A stretch of 64,000 nt of DNA from Sergeia podlipaevii (Eukaryota > Euglenozoa > Kinetoplastea > Trypanosomatida > Trypanosomatidae). Both the position numbers and the translations under genes were made by a program. Positions within the stretch are counted from its first letter, which is position 1, and the number at the start of each line of letters is the position of its first letter. Location of the stretch: positions 1 to 64,000 of the forward strand of contig JASANZ010002185.1 of the NCBI GenBank assembly GCA_030849805.1. The letters are read 5' to 3'. Shown here piece by piece: positions 56,677 through 64,000 of this stretch. The notes under the pieces were generated by a model that saw only the letters and a program-made list of their open reading frames with translations, ran no database searches and was not told the origin of the DNA.

Positions 56677-57812
56677 AGCAAAGCAGGAAGAAAACCTTAA
56701 CGTGGGTTGCTGCTTTTTTTTTTCCTTTTGTGAATGTGTGAGGTACTTCTAGTACTATTGCCTAGAGACAAATCTCGAGAAGGTGTATGTGCAAGATGGG
56801 CGAATGTATTTTTCTCTTATTGAGGGACCTATTTGCTATATTTATATATATTTTTCTTTTTTTGACAAAGCTGTGAAGAGACACAAGGGACGGTGAAGTC
56901 GATGTGTATTTACGCAGAATGTTATTATAGCTATTATATATGTATTTAAATAACTCTGATTACCTTTTTTTTTTGTTGTTTTAACCAGGGCTGTTTTTAT
57001 TGGCTACAAAAGGATTTTAACATTTTGGTTACTCATTTATGCGATTGCTGTATTATTGGCGCTGTTGTTGCCTCCGATTGAGGTATCCCTTCTTTTTGAG
57101 GGGATGCAGTCTTCTTCTTTTACCTTATTAATGTCCTTTTCCTCCTTTTCAGAAAAAAGTGTGGTGCGTTCCTGCGCCATTCTCCTTTTCTTCTTTTAAG
57201 TGTGTGCTATGAAAAGAAATGCTAACAATTGATGTGTGAACGCATAGCAATCGGAGTTGCACAGCGTTTGTGCATTTGCTATGCAAGCGTGCTTTGTACT
57301 TTTGTTGTAGTATCACATTTATTTTTTATAAGTACCTTGAGATAAATGATATTTTTTTTTTTTCCTGCCCGCTTTTTGAGATGGCATGAGGGGATATTTC
57401 CTTGTTATTGTTGTTGCTGCTTTGTTTGTATAGATGTTGTGGCTGATACACGTACATAGTCGTTCTCTTTCCCTTGTTTACTCTTTGCCCTATTTTTTTT
57501 TTTTTTCAAAAAAAAATAAATTGGTTGGAACCTCTGCCACAGATGCTATTACATTTCCTTTTCTCTATTTTCCCCCTCTTCATTTGTGGATTTCCGGTGT
57601 TTGGTATGTGTCAAGGAGCGCGCGGAACATATATTGGTACATCTACACCTTTTCACGAGTTGCTTCGAAGACAAACTTCTTTGTTACCTATTTATTAGTC
57701 ACTATCATTGAAAAGGAAAAATTGAAGTGGAATCCCAGCACAAAACCGCATATTTTTCTTTTTTATTTATTTGTTTGTTTGTTTTCATCATATATATACT
57801 GCTTCTGCTTCT
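56677..57812. other. 1.1-kb spacer between GNAT array and PPAT
   Basis: AT-rich spacer with T runs. The T14 run at 57491-57506 is followed by A8. No AG lies between the last pyrimidine stretch and the PPAT ATG. No RNA or protein gene is supported. Confidence 0.6.
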
Positions 57813-58667
57813 ATGCGGAGTTTGTACCTCAGCACACTGAAGGCCAAGGATGCAAATGTTGGTACGCTTCTGCAGTATTTATCGAGTGAGGTTGCCAAGG
57901 CGACGACAACCCCCACTGCTGCGTCTGCGCCACACCAGGCCGCTGTTGACGTGTTTCTCCAGGTGCACGACGCCCATCGCTCCACATTCCTTGAGCACGC
58001 AGAGTCTCTTTACGCTGCTGTGCTGAGCAGCTCTTCTATCATCTCAGTGTTAGGCGTGAGTATCATTCCAGTTGTCCAGGCTGCGGGGGATGCCAGGGAG
58101 TCAGCTGGGAGTGGGTGCGCTCGTCCTGTCTGCTTTGACAAAGCGTCGATGCTTGCAAGTGCCGGCGGGGCTGGGTTCACGCCTTGCTACAAATACGTGG
58201 CAGTAGGCGGCACCTTTGATCATCTTCACGAAGGTCACAAGCTGTTGCTCACCACTGCTCTTCTTTACGCCACCGATAAGCTGCGCGTGGGAGTTACTGG
58301 GCCGCAGCTGCTGGTGAACAAAAAGTTTGCTGCTGAGTTGCAGCCTATTGAGGTGCGCACAGGCGCAGTGCTCGAGTTTTTGAGAAAGATTCGGCAAGAT
58401 ATCAAGCTTGATGTGGCAGAGATTTCTGATGTGTGTGGTGGCACCGATACGATGGCTGAGATAGAGGCTCTTGTGGTTTCTCCAGAAACAGAAAAGTCCC
58501 TTCCAGTTATCAACGAAATGCGTTGGAAGAATGGACAGCTGCGGCCCTTAGCGCCAGTTCATGTGCCGCACGTGCGTGCCCCTGACGGAGCTGTACTGTC
58601 CTCCACTCAGCTGCGCGAGAAACTTCTATTGCGCCACAACCAAAGGAAAATGTCTGATATGCAATAG
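57813..58667 (+). CDS. Phosphopantetheine adenylyltransferase
   Basis: The frame upstream opens with TTG; the ATG at 57813 gives 284 residues. It catalyses ATP plus 4'-phosphopantetheine to dephospho-CoA, the penultimate step of CoA synthesis. The nucleotidyltransferase signature GGTFDHLHEGHKLLL starts at residue 132, with the HxGH-type motif His139-Glu-Gly-His142. The C-terminal LSSTQLREKL matches the ISSTxLR signature. VVSPETEKSLPVINEMR resembles eukaryotic PPAT domains of CoA synthase (VVSEETxxGGxxVNxxR) rather than bacterial CoaD. No dephospho-CoA kinase domain is attached, so the enzyme is monofunctional. Residues 1-120 are a poorly conserved extension, as in fungal and protist enzymes. 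Confidence 0.92.
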   Translation: MRSLYLSTLKAKDANVGTLLQYLSSEVAKATTTPTAASAPHQAAVDVFLQVHDAHRSTFLEHAESLYAAVLSSSSIISVLGVSIIPVVQAAGDARESAGSGCARPVCFDKASMLASAGGAGFTPCYKYVAVGGTFDHLHEGHKLLLTTALLYATDKLRVGVTGPQLLVNKKFAAELQPIEVRTGAVLEFLRKIRQDIKLDVAEISDVCGGTDTMAEIEALVVSPETEKSLPVINEMRWKNGQLRPLAPVHVPHVRAPDGAVLSSTQLREKLLLRHNQRKMSDMQ

Positions 58668-59827
58668 TGAGTGATGGCTCATGTAGGTCTGGGATGCTAC
58701 TTTTGTCTTTCTTTTTTTTCATTTTCATGTAGTGTTGCATGCTGAAGCTAGACATGCGTTGTGTGGTGTGTGGATCTTGGAATAGAAGAGAGAGAGAGGT
58801 GTTTTTTTTTTTTTTTGCTTTCCCTGCTGTTAATATTGCTCTACTAAGCGACTATGTCAGTGTTTGTTTCCATTTTTTTTTGTTGCGCTTGAGTTTATCA
58901 TTCTATACACGCAAGAAACTCTAGAGATAACTCACGCTCTTTGCTCCTAGCGGAATATGCGTTAAGTAGATGCAACTCTAAAAAAAAAAGTCGTTGGCTC
59001 AAGATGCATCCGTCTCCCCGCGGCTGAGGTTGTCTTTTACTGCACATCGAATTGGCACATTGCTATTGGTACAGTTTGCTTTCCTTTTTTTTCTCTTCTC
59101 TTTGATTTTGTTTTTTTTTACCTCTGTTCTGCCTGATGGAGACATGCTTTTTTTTTTTTTTAGCCAAATACAACGCCTATAGATGATACTTTTGGCATTT
59201 GACATAGCAAATTACGATTGATATTCTCATGATACCAATTCTAACTGCATAACCTGATAGCAGAATTGAATGTATGACAGTATGCTGAAGAATACACATA
59301 TATCTACCTTTTGCGCGTATATTTTTTTCATGATTAGTTCACATAAGTATTGTGACTTTTTTATATATATTTGTTTATACGTGCACGCTACTCAACATTT
59401 ATAAACACAGAAAAATTTTACTTTATGAATTTTTGTTATGGCCATCAATATTATGTTCTCTCTTTTCTCTCTCTGATGTTTTTGTGAGATTTTTTTTAGG
59501 GTGAGGTATACGTAGACTTCTTTAATTGATTTTAGGTGCCGTAGGACAGTGGCAGAGAAATCTGAGTGGTGAAGGTGTTCCGAAAAGTCTCAAAAAGAAA
59601 GTTACTCCACGTGAGAGTACGTCTGCTAGGGGTTATCTACTACTATTACTATTATTGTTTTTGTTTCGTGTTTGTGCGCTTAAACCCCTCACCATTTCAA
59701 AAAATACTATTCGTAGCCACACGTGCACAAACGTGTGCGCTCATAGTTACACGATTACCACTACTAGAAAAAAAAAAGACATATTAAGCATTTGGTTCTT
59801 TCATTAGATATTGTTATTTTGTTTATC
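58668..59827. other. 1.16-kb spacer upstream of ABC transporter
   Basis: T-rich spacer with T runs at 58801-58816 and 59148-59161. GGTTCTTTCATTAG gives an AG at 59806-59807, 20 bases before the ABC transporter ATG, the best acceptor. The 93-residue frame at 59526 starts at a non-ATG codon and is rejected. Confidence 0.6.
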
Positions 59828-62113
59828 ATGCAGCGTGCCAAGCGTGACACGCTTCTCCAGTTTGTAGTGGCCTACTGGAGGCCGCACCTTCGCATTATTT
59901 TACTTGCTGCGGTTACCATGCTGTGCGCGACGGTGCTGAGCCTTATGGTGCCCATCATGGCGAAGGAGGTAGCTACGTACGACGGAGGGACGACGACGAC
60001 TCGTAATGGCCACTCGCAAAAGGTTGACTCTCCACAGGACGACGATACAACTTCTCCTGCTTCTACCGTTCAGCGCGACGCAGCCGCAAGCGTGACTGCG
60101 AATGCTGGACGTTTTAGCGAATGGCTTTTTGGAGGCTATGTACTGACGCATACATGTGGCCGCGGCACTTTCCTTTATGGTCTTGTCTGTCGCGCGCTAC
60201 TCATGGCAGTGGTCGTCATGCTTTATCACGTTGTGTCTTTAATTGCTCATCTTTCAGCGTATCGCGCTGGTATGGCAACCCAGGCGAGCATGATAGAGAG
60301 CAGTCTTGTGCGCGTGTTGCGCTCCCGTTACCCAGAGCGCATCGCCGTTGTCAACCCAGTGAAGCTGACACAGATCATTACCGCAAGCGCCAAGACGTGC
60401 GGTGACACCCTCGGTGCGGTGCTTACCGATGTACTCTCATCCATATTTTCGGTTCTTGGGCTAGTCACCGCACTGCTATACATATCGACGCCTCTCACGG
60501 TTGTGATTGGTGTACTCGTGTGTCTTGTGCAGTATGTGTACTTCTTGGCTGGCAGGAACCAGCAGAGTAAAGGTGCTGCAGTGGCCAACGAAGAGTCCAG
60601 TGTGCAAGCTTCGCTGTGTAATGCGCTGCAGCGCAGCGAGACTATTTTTGTGTTTGGCTGTCACTCCTTTGTAGTTGAGCGGCTGCGCGAGAAACTCACC
60701 CTTGTGAAAGACATGGCGGATGAGCTCAACCTTTGCATTCACGGTTACGCGGCCGTCTCATCGGGTGCGACGACGCTTATATTTGTTATTGTGCTCGGCA
60801 TGTCAAACTACTACCACCGCCGCGGGGACATTGCTCTAATGGACATTGCGTTATATTTTATGTTCCTTCAGCAGTTTGTGAGCCGGCTTATGCAACTCTC
60901 CAAGGATATTAGTCAATCTCGCGCCACCATTGGACGCCTTCGTACACTGAAACAGATGCTTGAGTGGTACGAGGAGGGGGATGCATGTCACGGGAAGGAG
61001 CAGGAGGACTTCTACCGCAACAAGAGTGGTAGCGAAGAGGGTGGCGAGAGCTGCCGAGCACTGGAGGCTAGCAATATATACAGTGCTGCGGGGGAGGACA
61101 TTACGGTTGCGGATACGACTCGCAGAACTGGGGCAGAGCATGGCCGTGTCATCCTCGATACAATGGGTACGGCGTCGATTGGGCTCGAGCACGTGTCGTT
61201 TCAGTATCCTAGAGTTCCCGCTTTCTTTTCTGAGGACGCTAATCATGAAGGCAAAGACGTGGCAGACACTGTTTGTAGTGGCGCCACGGCTGTTCACGTT
61301 ACAGAAGAGGACTGCTGGGACGATGCACAGGGAGGGGAAGCGTCACAACAACAGCAGCGCCGCAAGGCTCCGCCGGCGCCGTTGAAGAGAGGCATTCGAG
61401 ACATTTCCTTCGCAGTCCAACCGCGTACTATCACCACTCTTTATGCACCTAGTGGATATGGGAAATCTACTTGTCTCCGTCTGCTGAGTGGACTTGTGAA
61501 ACCACAGGTAGGCACCGTCCGTACTCAGCAACGCGTCGCACTTCTTGAGCAACAGCATGCCATTTTCATTGGAACCGTTGCGGAGAATATTCTCTTGATG
61601 GATCTTGGTGCTAGTGGTGTTCTGCGTAGTGATTCCTCACCGGCTTTCCTGGGGGCATCTCGCTTCCCCTGGCCTTGGCATCGACGAGGAAGTAAACAAG
61701 CAGGCACTCGGATGCACCTTAAAAGTAACAGGAGGAGAGATTCTTCTCCGACTCTCGCAAAAGCACAAGTCAGCCCGGTGCTGCAGGAGCAGGTAAAGAT
61801 GGCGGCAGAGCGCAGCGGGTGTGCGAGCTTTCTCACTGATCCGTTTTACTCCCTCATTGAGAACGTAGACCACCCACCATTTAGTGGCGGTCAGCTGCAA
61901 CGCATCTGTCTTGCACGTATCTTCAGTGGCAATCATCCGTGCTCTCTGGTGCTGCTGGATGAGCCGACGACGGGCCTGGATGACGTTTCGGTGACGCAGC
62001 TGCTGGAAACTATCAAGGAACTTCGCGACGTGCATCGCAAGACGGTGATCATCTCCACCCATGATCATCGCGTTGCGGAGATTGCTGACAACGTGGTGAA
62101 CTTGGGGAAGTAG
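59828..62113 (+). CDS. ABC transporter, half-molecule (ABCB-like exporter)
   Basis: The ATG at 59828 is chosen because the frame upstream opens with a non-ATG codon; the product is 761 residues. The N-terminal half (about residues 20-360) is an exporter transmembrane domain with five or six spans (ILLAAVTMLCATVLSLMVPI, LMAVVVMLYHVVSLIAHLSA and others). The nucleotide-binding domain follows. Walker A is APSGYGKST (540-548) with Ala for the first Gly, the Q-loop is in VALLEQQHAIF, the signature FSGGQ is at 685-689, and Walker B LLLDE ends at Glu712. An H-loop STHDH is present. Two extra inserts lie before Walker A (about 455-515) and between Q-loop and signature (about 590-650). It needs to dimerise. 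The substrate is unknown; a mitochondrial or endomembrane location is common for half-transporters. Confidence 0.9.
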   Translation: MQRAKRDTLLQFVVAYWRPHLRIILLAAVTMLCATVLSLMVPIMAKEVATYDGGTTTTRNGHSQKVDSPQDDDTTSPASTVQRDAAASVTANAGRFSEWLFGGYVLTHTCGRGTFLYGLVCRALLMAVVVMLYHVVSLIAHLSAYRAGMATQASMIESSLVRVLRSRYPERIAVVNPVKLTQIITASAKTCGDTLGAVLTDVLSSIFSVLGLVTALLYISTPLTVVIGVLVCLVQYVYFLAGRNQQSKGAAVANEESSVQASLCNALQRSETIFVFGCHSFVVERLREKLTLVKDMADELNLCIHGYAAVSSGATTLIFVIVLGMSNYYHRRGDIALMDIALYFMFLQQFVSRLMQLSKDISQSRATIGRLRTLKQMLEWYEEGDACHGKEQEDFYRNKSGSEEGGESCRALEASNIYSAAGEDITVADTTRRTGAEHGRVILDTMGTASIGLEHVSFQYPRVPAFFSEDANHEGKDVADTVCSGATAVHVTEEDCWDDAQGGEASQQQQRRKAPPAPLKRGIRDISFAVQPRTITTLYAPSGYGKSTCLRLLSGLVKPQVGTVRTQQRVALLEQQHAIFIGTVAENILLMDLGASGVLRSDSSPAFLGASRFPWPWHRRGSKQAGTRMHLKSNRRRDSSPTLAKAQVSPVLQEQVKMAAERSGCASFLTDPFYSLIENVDHPPFSGGQLQRICLARIFSGNHPCSLVLLDEPTTGLDDVSVTQLLETIKELRDVHRKTVIISTHDHRVAEIADNVVNLGK

Positions 62114-62129
62114 GAGGGAGCTATACATT

Positions 62130-62167
62130 TGTGTGTGTATGTGTATGTGTGTGTGTGTGTGTGTGTG
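62130..62167 (+). repeat. GT dinucleotide microsatellite
   Basis: A nearly pure GT run with two single-base interruptions, just after the ABC transporter stop codon. Confidence 0.9.
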
Positions 62168-62518
62168 GATTTATATGCTTTTCTATATATATTATATACT
62201 TGCGAACTGTTTATCATTTACATATCTCTACATGAGTCGTTGCGCTGCCTCAATTTTTTTAAAGAAAAAATGACAGCTGAACTACTATCAAAATACTGAA
62301 CAAAACGATCAATTATACGCACTTTCTTTTTGCACTAGTGAAGAATACATCTTCTCTAAAGTTTATTTTGTAGTCTTTTCTGTTGTTGCTATTGCTGCTA
62401 TTTAAATTCCCCCTCTTTTTCTCTTCTCTCTTATCCCTTTTGATTCTGTTGTTCTCTCTTCTTTTTATACTATCTAGCATCAATTCTACTGTAAGTTGTT
62501 AGCCCTTCCAGCTCCGTG

Positions 62519-62536
62519 TGCTTTTTTTTTTTGTAG
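62519..62536 (+). promoter_or_regulatory. Probable acceptor of the 92-aa protein gene
   Basis: A T12 tract followed by GTAG, with the AG at 62535-62536, 6 bases before the ATG at 62543. This is a compact and convincing acceptor. Confidence 0.65.
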
Positions 62537-62542
62537 CAAAAG

Positions 62543-62821
62543 ATGCGCCTTACAGCAGGCAAGATCTACTTTTGGGGAGGTCTCTCCATCGTTGTTTTTA
62601 CAGTCTGGAACCGCTACTCCACACAGCACCTTCGAGTGATTGTGGATGACATGAAAGAGGAGCGCATGAAGGAGGCAGAAAGGTTGCGTCAGTACCAGAG
62701 CGTGAACCTAACCGAGGAACAGAAGAATCAGCAGAAGCTTGTGGAGCAGCGCCTGCCAGCTCATTTCAACCCTTACTATAAACAGCAGCAACAGGAGAGT
62801 GAGGCCAGCCAAAACGTTTAG
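62543..62821 (+). CDS. Small single-span protein, possibly a mitochondrial assembly factor
   Basis: A 92-residue protein. Residues about 8-22 are a short hydrophobic span (IYFWGGLSIVVFTVWN) next to basic residues. A charged helix with heptad spacing follows (DDMKEERMKEAERLRQYQ), then a Gln-rich tail. Size, the near-N-terminal span and the helix resemble small inner-membrane factors such as PET117 or COX assembly proteins, but no diagnostic motif was recognised. Even codon use and an excellent splice acceptor support a real gene. It should be regarded as a conserved-hypothetical candidate. Confidence 0.72.
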   Translation: MRLTAGKIYFWGGLSIVVFTVWNRYSTQHLRVIVDDMKEERMKEAERLRQYQSVNLTEEQKNQQKLVEQRLPAHFNPYYKQQQQESEASQNV

Positions 62822-63895
62822 GCTGACACGGTTTTGAACGTGTACGCGAATGTTGAAAGTCAGGCTTCAAAAAAAAAAAAAAAAATACAGTCAGGAAAAC
62901 ATGGAGAAGGCGGAGAATGGAATATAGAGAGCCAAGAGAAGTGAAGGGGGGATCGCGTTCCAGAAAGCCACCATTTGCTGCTAACTTTTTTTTTCTCTTG
63001 AAAGTGTTTCCACGGAGGTGGCGGTGATTGTTGTGTTAGTGTTTTTAGTGTTGGTAGTGGCTCAAAGCGATCAGTGATGATGCGACAACTGTGTGTTTTC
63101 ACACTTACACACGTGTGTACTTTGGCGGGAGGGATTCTTCCTGCTATTCTGCTGCTGCTGCTGCTTTTGTTGTTTGTATGTTGCACTTGCCGATACTAGA
63201 TTCTTCTTCTTCTTTTTTTTTTCTTCTTCCTCGGCACTATCCTTTTTTTCTTTTGTGTGTGTATAACTGGACAGTGGGCACATGCATACTTGCATATTAG
63301 TCTTCGTATTTGCCCAAGTCGATTGTTTGATTGTGTTGTTGGTGTTTGCTTTTTTGCATACGAGAGAGAGAGAGAGAGAGAGGTTTTCCACATTGTAGCT
63401 TTAACACTAAAATATCGCAGCATAGAGAATGACTATTTTTTTATGCCTCTTTGCATAAAATGAATTTTTAGTCTCTCGCAACTTTGTAGATCTCTTTACT
63501 TTCTCCAGGAGCCAGCTGCAGAAGCATTCAATGGCTTGTCATACTATTCTTCTCCGCTTTCTCATTTTATAATATTTCCTTTCTTTTTTTATGCATCTCA
63601 ATGATACTGATAGCCGAGCAGTCCTTGGGAAGGGGAAGCAAGAAACATTTTTTTTCTTGTGTATTACAACCTCAGAGAGCGCAACACTCACTTCCTGTAT
63701 TTTGCTGCGCACACAGTCACTCGAAGGTACACGGAATATTCACATTTAGAAAGTAAAGAAAAAGAAGCAGCAGCTTCTTATTTACTCGCGTTTTTTAAAA
63801 AGAATTTCGCGAGTACAGACACATTTGTATAACCCAAATAGATAGGGTGAGCAAAAAGTTAGCTGGAGTGAGGGGAAGTGTGAGAGAGAACAAAT
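62822..63895. other. 1.07-kb spacer before the terminal gene
   Basis: It contains A15 near 62869-62885, a GA microsatellite at 63362-63382 and T-rich DNA. Frames here are low-complexity. No gene is supported. A clear acceptor for the final ORF is not obvious within 50 bases of its ATG. Confidence 0.55.
63362..63382 (+). repeat. GA dinucleotide microsatellite
   Basis: An uninterrupted GA run of about ten units in the spacer. Confidence 0.9.
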
Positions 63896-64000
63896 ATGGA
63901 GTCACTCCATGGTGCGTTTCCCTCTAGTAAGAGCCTAAGCGGCCGCTCGCGGCACTCAAACAAAATAGGAGTTGGTGCAGGAAACGCCTCTAATGCACCA
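63896..64000 (+). CDS. 5' end of a gene cut by the window edge
   Basis: The ATG at 63896 opens a frame of 35 codons with no stop before the end of the window. The translation begins MESLHGAFPSSKSLSGRSRH and is Ser/Gly/Asn-rich and basic, typical of a disordered N terminus. The rise in GC content here compared with the spacer supports coding. Nothing more can be said without the downstream sequence. Confidence 0.5.
   Translation, partial: MESLHGAFPSSKSLSGRSRHSNKIGVGAGNASNAP

Larger units (their letters stand above)
62114..62542. other. Spacer with GT microsatellite
   Basis: A GT-rich microsatellite near 62130-62167 is followed by AT-rich DNA. It ends with the acceptor of the next gene. Confidence 0.6.

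Noticed and set aside
59526..59807. 93-codon frame before the ABC transporter
   Set aside because: It starts at a non-ATG codon, has no in-frame ATG, and overlaps the acceptor of the transporter gene.

Overview
The window looks like part of a trypanosomatid (kinetoplastid) nuclear chromosome. All 27 genes that I accept at moderate to high confidence lie on the + strand, none shows an intron, and they are separated by T-rich, low-complexity DNA. Most starts are preceded by a pyrimidine tract and an AG of the kind used for spliced-leader trans-splicing. The genes are functionally unrelated, as expected for a polycistronic transcription unit. Coding DNA is moderately GC-rich and spacers are strongly AT-rich. 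I cannot assign a genus. No strand switch, rRNA, recognisable tRNA, CRISPR array or intact transposon is visible.

Layout. 0.5-12.6 kb: a long coiled-coil protein with an internal 159-bp tandem repeat, a possible small membrane protein, a LYR-motif membrane protein, the U5 snRNP GTPase Snu114 and a probably acylated low-complexity protein. 13-24 kb: eIF3k, an unknown protein, a tail-anchored golgin-like coiled coil, and a tomosyn/Lgl protein ending in an R-SNARE. A GC-rich structured island lies at 23.79-23.95 kb. 24.1-27.9 kb: a Dpy-30 protein and an unrecognised 890-aa protein, both with AT-rich codon choice. 28.3-41.7 kb: importin-5-like karyopherin, a small membrane protein, CstF-64, an XK-like multispan protein and a HAD-domain protein. 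41.7-44.3 kb: a large spacer with two good splice-acceptor-like sites but no substantial gene. 44.3-52.6 kb: a P-loop-less kinesin-like coiled coil, an SRR1-domain protein, the Mtq2/N6AMT1 methyltransferase and ADAT3. 53.0-56.7 kb: three tandem paralogous genes, each carrying two GNAT acetyltransferase modules. 57.8-64 kb: phosphopantetheine adenylyltransferase, an ABC half-transporter, a small single-span protein and the 5' end of a further gene cut by the window edge.

Several genes belong to RNA and translation processes (Snu114, CstF-64, eIF3k, Mtq2, ADAT3) or to membrane traffic (golgin-like, tomosyn). Co-location in a trypanosomatid polycistron does not by itself imply shared function. 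The clearest lineage-specific novelty is the six-module GNAT array, in which only one module keeps a canonical acetyl-CoA loop. Next are the degenerate kinesin-like protein and the GC-rich island. Start codons were moved to the first plausible ATG wherever an open frame extended upstream through non-ATG codons. All functional names rest on motif reading by eye, without database searches.
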